This document shows positions 50,928-59,611 of a DNA stretch of 64,000 bases, one piece after another. The first letter of the stretch is position 1; each line of letters opens with the position of its first letter. Position numbers and translations under genes: made by a program. Source of the stretch: Alkaliphilus metalliredigens QYMF. Lineage in GTDB: Bacteria; Bacillota; Clostridia; Peptostreptococcales; Natronincolaceae. The stretch covers positions 1,798,001-1,862,000 of the forward strand of contig NC_009633.1 of assembly GCF_000016985.1 (NCBI RefSeq), given 5' to 3'. The notes beneath the pieces are model-generated. The model did not search any database and was not told the DNA's origin. It worked only from the letters and a program-made list of their open reading frames with translations.

Positions 50928-51148
50928 ATGTCTAAAAAATGATAGTTAATTAAATTTTACATATATGACACATTTTATGATAGGAAAATCTAATGGAAGT
51001 GATAATTTGTATAAAATATAACAATTAGACTTATGTTTTTATGGATGCTATCATGAACATTGATATGGCTATAGATAATAATTTGATTTAGGCATAAGCT
51101 GTTCACACTTGTATATGCCAGTTAATATTTTGAAAATGGGGTTTGAAA

Positions 51149-52222
51149 ATGCAAATTAAAATTAGATCATTAGCAAAAAAATTTAAAGATGTTGTGGCCG
51201 TGGACAATTTGAATATAGATATTGAAGATGGAGAATTGGTTACTTTTTTAGGCCCAAGTGGATGTGGAAAAAGTACAACGCTTTTTATGATTGCTGGATT
51301 AATTAATCAAGATGAAGGAAGTATATTCTTTGAAAATCAGAGAATTGATAACCTGAAGACTGAAGATAGAAATATAGGTATGGTTTTTCAAAATTATGCG
51401 CTATATCCACACTTAACAGTGTTAAAAAACATACTATTTCCCCTTGAAATGATGAAAATCAATAAAAAAGAAGCTCTAAAGAGAGCTGAAGAAGTTCTTG
51501 AGCTCCTGCAAATACAGGAGCTTGGGAAAAGGAAACCGAGTCAGTTGTCAGGTGGGCAACAACAAAGAGTTGCAATAGCGAGAGCATTAGTTAAAAAACC
51601 AAAGGTTTTATTAATGGATGAACCATTATCTAACTTAGATGCTAAGCTAAGGATTGAAACCCGAGAAGAGATTAGAAAGCTGCAACAACATCTTTCTATC
51701 ACGACAATTTTTGTTACCCATGATCAAGATGAAGCAGCCAGTATATCAGATAGAATACTTGTATTAGATAATGGAAAGCTTCAACAATATGGCAATCCAA
51801 GAGAAATTTATGAAGAGCCATCCAATCTATTTACAGCTAAATTTATGGGTTCAACACCAATTAATATTTTTGATGGAACCTATACAAATGACGGGATTTT
51901 ACTAAAAGACAATAAAATAGTATCCTATGGAGAAAAATTTTCAGACTTAGAGATTAATAAAGTTACATTGGGTGTGCGTCCTGAAAACTTAATTGTATGT
52001 AAAAAAGAAGAATCGTCAATTAGTGCTAAAGTAAAACATGTAGATATGATAGGAAAAGATAACTTAGTTGTATTTTATATAGGAGAAGAGAAATACCGTT
52101 TTTTTGCGTCTCCATCTGATGATATAAAATCAGGAGATACCATTTTTTTGAAATTTGATAAAGAAAAAATCATGCTATTTCATCCGAATACTTACGAAAG
52201 TATGTCAAGGTGTTGTATATGA
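51149..52222 (+). CDS. ABC transporter ATP-binding protein, MalK/UgpC type
   Basis: A 357-residue ATPase subunit of a carbohydrate/glycerophosphate importer. Walker A is GPSGCGKST near residue 37, the signature LSGGQQQRVAIARAL is near 132, Walker B VLLMDEPLSNLD is near 152, and the H-loop is FVTHDQDEA. The C-terminal regulatory TOBE/OB domain (about 235-357) is present. The ATG at 51149 is preferred to the TTG at 51143. It is the first gene of a four-gene importer operon whose next gene overlaps its stop. Confidence 0.92.
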   Translation: MQIKIRSLAKKFKDVVAVDNLNIDIEDGELVTFLGPSGCGKSTTLFMIAGLINQDEGSIFFENQRIDNLKTEDRNIGMVFQNYALYPHLTVLKNILFPLEMMKINKKEALKRAEEVLELLQIQELGKRKPSQLSGGQQQRVAIARALVKKPKVLLMDEPLSNLDAKLRIETREEIRKLQQHLSITTIFVTHDQDEAASISDRILVLDNGKLQQYGNPREIYEEPSNLFTAKFMGSTPINIFDGTYTNDGILLKDNKIVSYGEKFSDLEINKVTLGVRPENLIVCKKEESSISAKVKHVDMIGKDNLVVFYIGEEKYRFFASPSDDIKSGDTIFLKFDKEKIMLFHPNTYESMSRCCI

Positions 52223-53112
52223 ATAAAGGAAATTCCATGAAAAATGCAGCAATTGGAATTCTTTATCTTCTCCCTGCTATGGTTATATTAGGCGTCTTTC
52301 AAATCTATCCTATTATAAAAGTTTTTCTTATGAGTTTCTACACACAATACAATTATTTTCAACATATTGTTTTTGAGTATGGAGTAGGGAATTATATTCA
52401 ATTGGCTACCGATCCAAAATTTATTTTAGCACTTAAGAATACAAGTATTTTTGTTTTTGGGGTAGTTCCTACTTCTATGATTCTAGCATTATTTTTTGCT
52501 GCATTGCTCAATAGTAAGGTAAGGTTAAAAAAGTTTTTTAGAAATATATATTTTCTGCCCTTTGTAACCAGTACTGTTGCAATATCAATGGTTTGGAGGT
52601 GGATTTTCCACTCGAAACATGGGATTCTAAATTATGGATTAGGTTTTTTGGGGATTGACCTCATCCCATGGCTCATAGATCCAGACTGGTCTATGGTTTC
52701 ACTAATTATACTGAGTGTTTGGAAAACCCTCGGTTACAATATTCTAATCCTTTTAACAGGACTACAGAATATAGATGAGCAATACTATATGGCATCTAAA
52801 ATAGATGGTGCTAATTCTTGGAAGAGATTCACTAGAGTTACGATTCCATTACTATCCCCGACACTTTTTTTCGTCTCAATAACATCCTTAATTGGATCAT
52901 TTAAGGTGTTTAGTGAAGTGTATGCTCTTTTTGAAAAAAGGCCAGGTCCATTAAATTCTGCCTTAACTATGGTGTATTATATATATGATAAAATGACCAA
53001 TCAATTTTCATATGGGGTAGCCGCAGCGGCATCAGTTGTTCTATTTATCATCATACTTACAATTACTATGATACAATTTTTAATTGGTAAAAGATTTGTT
53101 CATTATAAATAA
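52219..53112 (+). CDS. ABC transporter permease, UgpA/MalF type
   Basis: A 297-residue inner-membrane permease with six predicted helices. The EAA loop, which contacts the ATPase, reads YYMASKIDGANSWKRFTRVT near residue 190. The ATG at 52219 overlaps the ATPase stop (ATGA) and has AAGGTG upstream; an alternative ATG at 52237 with AAAGGA is equally plausible. It forms the translocation pore together with the product of the next gene. Confidence 0.9.
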   Translation: MNKGNSMKNAAIGILYLLPAMVILGVFQIYPIIKVFLMSFYTQYNYFQHIVFEYGVGNYIQLATDPKFILALKNTSIFVFGVVPTSMILALFFAALLNSKVRLKKFFRNIYFLPFVTSTVAISMVWRWIFHSKHGILNYGLGFLGIDLIPWLIDPDWSMVSLIILSVWKTLGYNILILLTGLQNIDEQYYMASKIDGANSWKRFTRVTIPLLSPTLFFVSITSLIGSFKVFSEVYALFEKRPGPLNSALTMVYYIYDKMTNQFSYGVAAAASVVLFIIILTITMIQFLIGKRFVHYK

Positions 53113-53132
53113 AACGTTTATGGGGGTTTTAG

Positions 53133-53954
53133 ATGAAGAATAAAGTACTAAGGATAATTAAATATTTAATATTAGTTATAGGTGCTCTAGTAACACTCAT
53201 TCCTTTTTTTTGGATGCTAAGTACTTCTTTTAAAACCCTGGGAGAAGTATACCAGATGCCACCTGGACTTTTACCGAACAATTTTAATTTTGACAATTAT
53301 AGAGTGGTTATAGAAAAAACACCGATGAGTACATACTTGTTCAATAGTGTATTAGTGACAACTATAGTAACGGTGGGAACTCTTGTCACATCAATACTAG
53401 CAGCCTTTGCTTTCTCTAGGGTTAAATTTAAAGGTAGGGACATTATTTTCACAATACTTTTGAGTACGATGATGGTTCCTAGTGAGCTTTTAATTACACC
53501 AAATTTTGTTATACTATCTAAATTAAACTTGATTAATACACTAACGGCTCTTTATTTGCCATGGATTAGTAGTATGTTCGCTATTTTTCTACTTAGACAG
53601 TATTTTCTAGGAATACCGGAAGAGCTTTATTATGCAGCTAAGGTTGATGGCTGTAGCGACTTTAAATATCTTATTAAAGTGATGGTTCCACTAACAAAGC
53701 CTGCACTGATAACAATAGCGCTCTTAAAAATAGTATATAGCTGGAATGAATTTTTATGGCCTATGATTATGGTCAGTACCCCTGATAAAAGAACTTTACC
53801 AGTTGGACTTGCTTACTTTATGACAGAAGCCGGTCCCAACTATCACCTGTTATTAGCCTATGCATCTATCATAATTGTACCAGTAATTTTTATTTACCTA
53901 TTGTTGCAAAAGTATATTATTCAGGGTATCACACGTTCTGGAATCAAGGGTTGA
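53133..53954 (+). CDS. ABC transporter permease, UgpE/MalG type
   Basis: A 273-residue permease with six helices. It contains the MalG-type N-terminal region LVTLIPFFWMLSTSFK and the EAA motif YYAAKVDGCSDFKYLIKVMV near residue 167. It lies 20 bp after the first permease gene and pairs with it in the membrane. A GGGGG site precedes the ATG. Confidence 0.9.
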   Translation: MKNKVLRIIKYLILVIGALVTLIPFFWMLSTSFKTLGEVYQMPPGLLPNNFNFDNYRVVIEKTPMSTYLFNSVLVTTIVTVGTLVTSILAAFAFSRVKFKGRDIIFTILLSTMMVPSELLITPNFVILSKLNLINTLTALYLPWISSMFAIFLLRQYFLGIPEELYYAAKVDGCSDFKYLIKVMVPLTKPALITIALLKIVYSWNEFLWPMIMVSTPDKRTLPVGLAYFMTEAGPNYHLLLAYASIIIVPVIFIYLLLQKYIIQGITRSGIKG

Positions 53955-53978
53955 TATATAAAAAATGGAGGGGTTAAA

Positions 53979-55307
53979 ATGAAAAAAATCGTTTCTATGG
54001 TATTATGTGCATTGATGATGGTAGTACTGATTGGTTGTAGCAATAATGATACGAATGAAGTTGCAAGTGGTGGAAATCAAGATGAAAACGGAGAGGAAAT
54101 TCAAGAGGTTGTTGAATTAGAATTCTGGCATGCTCTATCTGATGAAAATGGCGATGTACTACAAAACCTTATAGATCAGTTCAATAATGAAAATGAGTTT
54201 ATTCATGTTAATGCTTATTTTCAAGGGCATTATAGAGATTTGTTTGAAAAATTAAATGGTGCTGCTCAAGCAAATACGTTGCCAACGATAACAATGATTT
54301 ATAACAATCGTTTAACTGCTTATGTAATGAATGATTTTGCAGAAGATCTAGGTCCATATATTTACGATAGTGAAAAAGGCATGGATTCTGCAGTATGGGA
54401 AGATATTCCTCTTGGTCTAAGAAATGACGGTATGTGGGATGGAAAGCATTATTCACTTCCTTTTAATAAAGGTTCCTATCTGATGTTTTATAACGTAGAT
54501 GCATTGGAAGCTGAAGGGTTAAAAGTTCCAACAACTTGGGATCAGTTAGAAAATGCTGCTAGAGTTCTTAGTAAAGATGGAAAAACTGGATTAGTATTAA
54601 ACCAAAGTGCAGGAATTGATTTTAGTTTCTGGGTAGAGCAAGCTGGTGGGCATATATATGATGAAGAATTAGAAGTTCCTTCAATTGACTCTGAAGGAGT
54701 TAAAGTTGCCTATGAATTTATTACAGGTATGGTCGAGGAAGGAATTGCTCAGCTTGCAGGAGAAGACAATTACATTACTGGTCCAATGTCTAGAGGAGAA
54801 TCATTTATAGGTTTTGCTTCCTCTTCGAACTTACCTAGAATGGAAGAAGCAAGTAGAGAAACCGGTGTAAACTGGGCAGTTGCAGAACTACCAAGTGGGA
54901 AACGAGAAGCAGCTCTTTTCTCGGGTACAGATATAACGATGTTTAATACATCTACCCAAGAACAAAAGGATGCAGCATGGGAGTTTATTAAATTTTGGTA
55001 CCAAACAGATATAACTACAAAATGGGGGATGGAGTCAGGTTATATTCCTTTGACATATGCAGGTGCTGAACACCCTGAATTCAAATCTTATTTAGAAAAA
55101 GATCCAAGTAAAATTCCAGCAATAGGTCAGTTGAGTGCAGCATACCAAGATCCAAATGGTCTTAATGGATATGCAATTCATAGCAATATGCAAACAGCTT
55201 TAGAAGAAATTTTAGCTGGAGTAAAAACCATAGATGAAGCATTAGAAACAGCTCAAGAAAATGCCACACGAGAGATGGAAGAAGCAAAGCGAAACTTTGC
55301 ACAATAA
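53979..55307 (+). CDS. Extracellular substrate-binding lipoprotein, UgpB-like
   Basis: A 442-residue family-1 solute-binding protein. The signal peptide ends in the lipobox LIGC with the lipidated Cys at residue 20, followed by a short acidic linker. ELEFWHALSDENGDVLQNLI and PFNKGSYLMFYNVDALEAEG resemble UgpB (glycerol-3-phosphate or glycerophosphodiester binding) more than maltose-binding proteins. The upstream nucleotidase/phosphatase also handles phosphoesters, which supports a phosphorylated ligand; this remains inference. AATGGAGGGG precedes the ATG. A terminator follows. Confidence 0.9.
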   Translation: MKKIVSMVLCALMMVVLIGCSNNDTNEVASGGNQDENGEEIQEVVELEFWHALSDENGDVLQNLIDQFNNENEFIHVNAYFQGHYRDLFEKLNGAAQANTLPTITMIYNNRLTAYVMNDFAEDLGPYIYDSEKGMDSAVWEDIPLGLRNDGMWDGKHYSLPFNKGSYLMFYNVDALEAEGLKVPTTWDQLENAARVLSKDGKTGLVLNQSAGIDFSFWVEQAGGHIYDEELEVPSIDSEGVKVAYEFITGMVEEGIAQLAGEDNYITGPMSRGESFIGFASSSNLPRMEEASRETGVNWAVAELPSGKREAALFSGTDITMFNTSTQEQKDAAWEFIKFWYQTDITTKWGMESGYIPLTYAGAEHPEFKSYLEKDPSKIPAIGQLSAAYQDPNGLNGYAIHSNMQTALEEILAGVKTIDEALETAQENATREMEEAKRNFAQ

Positions 55308-55312
55308 GATAT

Positions 55313-55347
55313 AAAGCCACAGAGGGTTCAACCTTCTGTGGCTTTTA
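55313..55347 (+). terminator. Terminator of the Ugp-like ABC operon
   Basis: AAAGCCACAGA pairs with TCTGTGGCTTT around an 11-nt loop, followed by T residues. Confidence 0.9.
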
Positions 55348-55423
55348 TTAATGATGTTCAACATTTTATTGAATTAATACAATGGGTTTTGATCATTTAA
55401 ATAGGATAAGAAGATGAGCCTAT

Positions 55424-57532
55424 TTATTCGCTTTGTGTTTCACTTTTCGTTTCTGGCTTTGGTAGTAGGGCTTTTCTGGATAGACCTATTTTCCCTTGGG
55501 GGTTAATTTCCATTAATTTAACTTCAATTAGATCACCCTCAGCAAGGACATCTGTTACTTTAGTCACTCTTTCATGGGCCAAATTAGAAATGTGAACTAA
55601 TCCTTCCTTGCCTGGTAGAATTTCTACGAAAGCACCAAAATCCATGATTTTAATTACTTTTCCTGTGTAAACCTCACCCACAACAGGGTCCTTTACAATG
55701 AGTTCAATCATTTCCACTGCCCTTCGAGAAGACTCTTGATCTGGCGCAGCAACATAGATTGTGCCATCATTTTCAATGGTGATTTTACAACCGGTCTCAT
55801 CTATAATTTTATTAATGACCTTACCACCGGCTCCGATGACTTCTCTCACTTTGTCTGGATGAACCTTTATCTGGGTAACCTTAGGGGCATAGGAAGATAA
55901 TTCGATTCTAGGGCTGGTGATGGATTCCTTCATCTTGTTTAAGATATGGAGTCTTCCGATTCTAGCCTGCTCCAGGGCTGTTTCCATAATGCCTCTGTCT
56001 ATTCCTGCTATTTTAATGTCCATTTGCATGGCAGTAATACCCTCTTCAGTACCTGCTACTTTTAAATCCATGTCACCTAGGGCGTCTTCCATCCCTTGGA
56101 TGTCAGATAGAATGACAACTTGGTCGTCTTCTTTAATGAGTCCCATGGCAATTCCAGCTACCATCCTTTTAATTGGAACACCGGCATCCATTAAGGAAAG
56201 GGTGCTACCGCAAACACTTGCCTGAGAAGAAGAACCATTACAAGTTAGAACTTCAGATACCAGTCGAATGGCATATGGAAAATCTTCTTTGCTTGGAATC
56301 ATTGGTAGAAGGGCTCTTTCAACTAGGGCACCGTGACCAATTTCTCTTCTGCTTGGACCCCTCATAAACCGGGTCTCGCCAACACTGTAGGGTGGAAAAT
56401 TGTAATGATGCATATATCTTTTTTCATCTTCTTCACCAATACCATCTATCCGCTGGGCGTCTCGTAAGTCCCCCAGGGTCGTAATGGTTAACACCTGTGT
56501 TTCACCCCGATTAAACAAACCTGTACCATGGGCTCTAGGTAAAATACCGACTTGAGTTGATATAGGTCTAATTTCATCTAGTTTACGATTGTCCGGACGA
56601 ATACCTTCGGAGGTAATCATTTTACGGGTTTCTACTTTAATCAGCATTGATAAAATGTCATGAACTTCCTTTGAACGCCCTTCATACTTTTCCTCAAAGT
56701 AGTCCAGGGCTTCAGCGGAAACAGCTTGGATATTTTCATTTCGCTCTGTTTTGTCAAAGGTTTTAATGGCATTTGCCAATTTTGTATCTAGGAAGATGAC
56801 AACCTCGGTCAAGAGATTGGAATCCATTTGCTTGGCAATGACTTCTGATTTAGGTTTTCCTACTTCGGATACAATGTTTTCGATAAAAGCAACGATTTTT
56901 TTGATTTCCTCATGGGCAAACATGATGGCGTCTAAAATTTGAGCCTCTGTTAATTCATTGGCCCCTGCTTCAATCATCATGATTGCATTTTTAGTTCCGG
57001 AAACGATAAGCTCTAGGGTGCTATCCTCTTTCTGTTTACTAGTGGGATTCACAATATATTCACCGTCAATCATACCAACTGAAACCGAAGCCGTTGGCCC
57101 CATAAATGGAATGTTAGAGACCGATAGGGCGATGGAGGAGCCGATCATCGCTGAAATATCAGGGGGGCAATCCTGATCCATAGACAAAACAGTGGCAATG
57201 ACTTGGACATCATTATGATATCCCTTTGGAAATAGAGGTCTAATGGGTCTATCAATCAATCTAGCAGTTAATGTTGCCTTTTCACTGGGTCTGCTTTCTC
57301 TTTTGATAAAGCCACCGGGGATTTTCCCAACGGCATAGAGCTTTTCTTCGTAATCACAACTTAATGGGAAAAAATCCAGTCCTTCCTTAGGCTCCTTAGA
57401 TGCACAGGCGGTAACTAAAACAGTCGTATCTCCATATTTAATCATACAGGATCCCTGGGCAAGTTCGGCTACTTTACCAATTTCAACTACAAAAGGCCTG
57501 CCTCCAAGTTTCATTTCAAACGTTTTTACCAT
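55424..57532 (-). CDS. pnp: Polyribonucleotide nucleotidyltransferase (PNPase)
   Basis: A 702-residue 3'-5' phosphorolytic exoribonuclease of the RNA degradation machinery. Two RNase PH-like domains (about 1-210 and 300-520) flank a helical linker. The active-site region of the second is in VCGSTLSLMDAGVPI and MDLKVAGTEEGITAMQMD. A KH domain (KVREVIGAGGKVINKI near 560) and an S1 domain (VYTGKVIKIMDFGAFVEILP near 622) complete it. rpsO, which usually sits directly upstream, is absent here; instead there is accessory-like DNA. A short AATAGG/CCTATT hairpin lies at the 3' end. Confidence 0.97.
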   Translation of the reverse strand: MVKTFEMKLGGRPFVVEIGKVAELAQGSCMIKYGDTTVLVTACASKEPKEGLDFFPLSCDYEEKLYAVGKIPGGFIKRESRPSEKATLTARLIDRPIRPLFPKGYHNDVQVIATVLSMDQDCPPDISAMIGSSIALSVSNIPFMGPTASVSVGMIDGEYIVNPTSKQKEDSTLELIVSGTKNAIMMIEAGANELTEAQILDAIMFAHEEIKKIVAFIENIVSEVGKPKSEVIAKQMDSNLLTEVVIFLDTKLANAIKTFDKTERNENIQAVSAEALDYFEEKYEGRSKEVHDILSMLIKVETRKMITSEGIRPDNRKLDEIRPISTQVGILPRAHGTGLFNRGETQVLTITTLGDLRDAQRIDGIGEEDEKRYMHHYNFPPYSVGETRFMRGPSRREIGHGALVERALLPMIPSKEDFPYAIRLVSEVLTCNGSSSQASVCGSTLSLMDAGVPIKRMVAGIAMGLIKEDDQVVILSDIQGMEDALGDMDLKVAGTEEGITAMQMDIKIAGIDRGIMETALEQARIGRLHILNKMKESITSPRIELSSYAPKVTQIKVHPDKVREVIGAGGKVINKIIDETGCKITIENDGTIYVAAPDQESSRRAVEMIELIVKDPVVGEVYTGKVIKIMDFGAFVEILPGKEGLVHISNLAHERVTKVTDVLAEGDLIEVKLMEINPQGKIGLSRKALLPKPETKSETQSE

Positions 57533-57670
57533 GTAAAATCACTCCGTCTTTTTTATTTTTTAAGTTCTATATGCAATACTCTTATCCACTTAGTAGACAG
57601 AGAATGTAAAAATGATTACGTTGGTGTTTGTCTATTTAAGATTGAGTCTCGTTACTCTTTATATTATTTC

Positions 57671-57710
57671 AATTATAATGATTTATAATCTTGAGACATT
57701 ATAACAAAGT
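57671..57710 (+). repeat. AT element, copy 2
   Basis: AATTATAATGATTTATAATC followed by CATTATAACAAAG, resembling 47691 and 58276. Confidence 0.4.
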
Positions 57711-57785
57711 AAAATAAATAAAACAAATGTAGTGATAGCTCAATCAATTGAAGTATGGCTAATTATAAAGGTGCTCTATAGAAAA

Positions 57786-57857
57786 GTTCAGGGGTTTAAA
57801 ATAGGGAGACATTGGCCAGTCAAAAGAAGTGACTTCACTGAGTTCATTGAAAAGTAA
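57786..57857 (+). pseudogene. 3' fragment of an excisionase-like HTH gene
   Basis: This stretch is nearly identical to 48091-48162 of the intact HTH gene and encodes VQGFKIGRHWPVKRSDF.EFIEK before a premature stop. The region coding for the HTH helices is missing, so it is a remnant. GGCCAG replaces GGCGAG (Arg to Pro). Confidence 0.85.
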
Positions 57858-57979
57858 AAAAGAGGCGAAGGGATTTAATTGATTGAATCATTTTTGGAAT
57901 GACATCAGTTTATTATATGGCAGTATCAAAACATTTGTCATATTGGTACTGGAAAATTCAAGTGATTAAAAGAATGATG

Positions 57980-58168
57980 TCATTTGGAAGGATGCTGTAT
58001 AACGTTAAATTTCTTTCTACGGTTAGGTAAAAAACAGACTATCGTTAATGCAATGAGGGAAAAGATAAAACCTAGGATAAACCAAAGAATGAAGGAGTAG
58101 TTTTTCTCTTTGGCCTTATAGGCCGTAAAAAGACCTATGATAATTTCAAATATGAGTAAATAATTCAA
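57980..58168 (-). CDS. Small two-helix membrane protein (62 aa)
   Basis: A 62-residue hydrophobic protein with two transmembrane helices (about residues 3-18 and 26-48) joined by a basic loop, and a positively charged tail CFLPNRRKKF. It begins with TTG behind a strong AAAGGAGG site. It looks like phospholipase_D-nuclease N-terminal or similar small membrane proteins, but no family is certain. Confidence 0.6.
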   Translation of the reverse strand: MNYLLIFEIIIGLFTAYKAKEKNYSFILWFILGFIFSLIALTIVCFLPNRRKKFNVIQHPSK

Positions 58169-58569
58169 GTCAATAAAGCCTCCTTTGAGTCATAACAGTT
58201 ATAAATAATTTTCTATTTCATTGGTAGCAAATTCATCTCTCCTTTTCAATCAATTTGGTATGTTATAATCCATTTTAATTATAACCATTTACAATGTAAT
58301 GGTATTATACCAAATTAAATCAATCTAAACAAACTAATTTATAATAAAACTTGTTTAAGTCATACTTATTAGATATAATGTTAAAGGATTCTCACAAGTA
58401 AAGGGCGGCATAATGGTATGTAGAAAATGAAGTTTATCCAATGAATCAGAAGGTGTATCGGAAAGATCACTTCATTCATTATAGTTCAAAGGGTCTATAA
58501 TAAAGGTCTAATTCGGGGGAGACATGACCACGCAGTACTAAAAACTATGGTGATTAGGAGGAAATATTA
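58169..58569. other. Intergenic region, AT-rich
   Basis: No convincing ORF. Holds an AT element at 58276-58316 and the ribosome-binding site of the gene at 58570. Confidence 0.55.
58276..58316 (+). repeat. AT element, copy 3
   Basis: AATTATAACCATTTACAA followed by TATTATACCAAATT; the closest relative of copy 1 at 47691. Confidence 0.45.
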
Positions 58570-58815
58570 ATGAATATTGAACAAATGGTAATAGAAGAAT
58601 TATTGGAGGCTTGGACAACAATTTCTTATAAGTTATTTAATGGGGGCAAAGAAGGAAAGACAGAACTGATACAGCAGAGAAGAAAGCTAATCAATAGATT
58701 AGAAGCCAAGGGCATAATGGATATACAAATCGATGGGATGGGTAAGGACCACTATGTCTTAGTATATCGTTATCGGAGTAATAAAGTAAGGGATAAAGTT
58801 TTCATCAATCTGTAG
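58570..58815 (+). CDS. Small protein of an unnamed three-member family
   Basis: An 81-residue protein paralogous to 48281: MNIEQMVIEELLEAWTTISY, KLFN, a basic helix QQRRKLINRLEAKGI, then strands DIQIDGM and YVLVYRYRS followed by NKVRDKV. AGGAGGAAA precedes the ATG. As with the other copy, an HTH-type gene lies upstream, but here it is only a fragment. Function unknown. Confidence 0.75.
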   Translation: MNIEQMVIEELLEAWTTISYKLFNGGKEGKTELIQQRRKLINRLEAKGIMDIQIDGMGKDHYVLVYRYRSNKVRDKVFINL

Positions 58816-58929
58816 AGATAATTAAGCTAAGGACCAAACCTTCTTGACGGCTTAATCTTAAAATTGAACGGGAATAGATGGAGAAGAATAGAATAGGAAT
58901 GGGATAGGCACTTAGGGGTCAGGTTATGA

Positions 58930-58962
58930 AAATACTAATCAATAAGCGATTAGTATTTTTTT
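58930..58962 (+). terminator. Terminator
   Basis: AAATACTAATC pairs with GATTAGTATTT, followed by T residues, between the genes at 58570 and 59005. Confidence 0.85.
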
Positions 58963-59004
58963 ATCTTAATCATGCTTTAACAGATAAAAGGTAGGAGGGA
59001 TAGA

Positions 59005-59325
59005 ATGAATCAAACAAAAAACAAACCTAAGAAAGTGATTCGTGATTTAATTGAGGATTTGGGGATTGAAGGCACAGATGACTATTTTCAGGAAGAGTTA
59101 AAAATCCTTGTGAAAAATGTAGCCGCCCTTAGGGAGAAGATCAAGGCCTTAAAGGATCTAGGACTAGAGGCTACCAATAGTGATGAAATCATGCATTTGA
59201 ATTTTGATATTTCTGATCAGGAAAGTCTTTTAAAGATCCTTCTGACAAAACTTGAAATCCTTCATGAAGACTATCGCTGTTTTTTAGCCTATACCGAACA
59301 GTCAGGTAAGATAGATTTAATATAA
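59005..59325 (+). CDS. Hypothetical helical protein (106 aa)
   Basis: A 106-residue charged protein, almost entirely helical. Two likely coiled-coil stretches (about 40-58 ALREKIKALKDL and 72-90 ESLLKILLTKLEIL) surround a loop. Lysine-rich start MNQTKNKPKKVIRDL. GGTAGGAGGG precedes the ATG. The family is not recognised. The tiny Spo0E-like gene follows on the same strand. Confidence 0.65.
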   Translation: MNQTKNKPKKVIRDLIEDLGIEGTDDYFQEELKILVKNVAALREKIKALKDLGLEATNSDEIMHLNFDISDQESLLKILLTKLEILHEDYRCFLAYTEQSGKIDLI

Positions 59326-59347
59326 AAATAAATACTCCAAATATAAA

Positions 59348-59467
59348 ATGAAAAAGAAATTAAACGCACTTATATCAGACGCGGTGGATCTTACCTCTCC
59401 TGAAGCTATTGAAATCAGTCAAGAATTAGATAAACTACTAAATGAATATAATGGATATGTCATATAA
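59348..59467 (+). CDS. Spo0E-like aspartyl-phosphatase mini-protein (39 aa)
   Basis: A 39-codon ORF beginning MKKKLNALISDAVDLTS and carrying SQELDKLLNEYN near the C-terminus. That signature, SQxLDxLIxxY, defines the Spo0E/YnzD/YisI family, which dephosphorylates Spo0A~P to restrain sporulation. The length is at the short end for the family. The ribosome-binding site is weak, and the gene may be translated by coupling with 59005, 22 bp upstream. Confidence 0.65.
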   Translation: MKKKLNALISDAVDLTSPEAIEISQELDKLLNEYNGYVI

Positions 59468-59611
59468 ACATCACCCCTATTATTGAAAGTAATCTCTATG
59501 TTGAATTATATTAAATTCAAAGGTTTTCAATGGATTGGTGTAGAGTGCTATCATTACATATTAGATGAAAAAGGGCGACACAGATCTTAAAGAAAAAGAG
59601 ATGATGGATTT

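Larger units (their letters stand above)
57533..57979. other. AT-rich region upstream of pnp with a decayed HTH gene
   Basis: Contains the presumed pnp promoter, an AT element at 57671, and the fragment of an excisionase-like gene at 57786. No other gene is seen; rpsO is not here. Confidence 0.6.

Noticed and set aside
59498-59590. 30-codon ORF before the CopZ-like gene
   Set aside because: No ribosome-binding site and no recognisable motif; too short to support.
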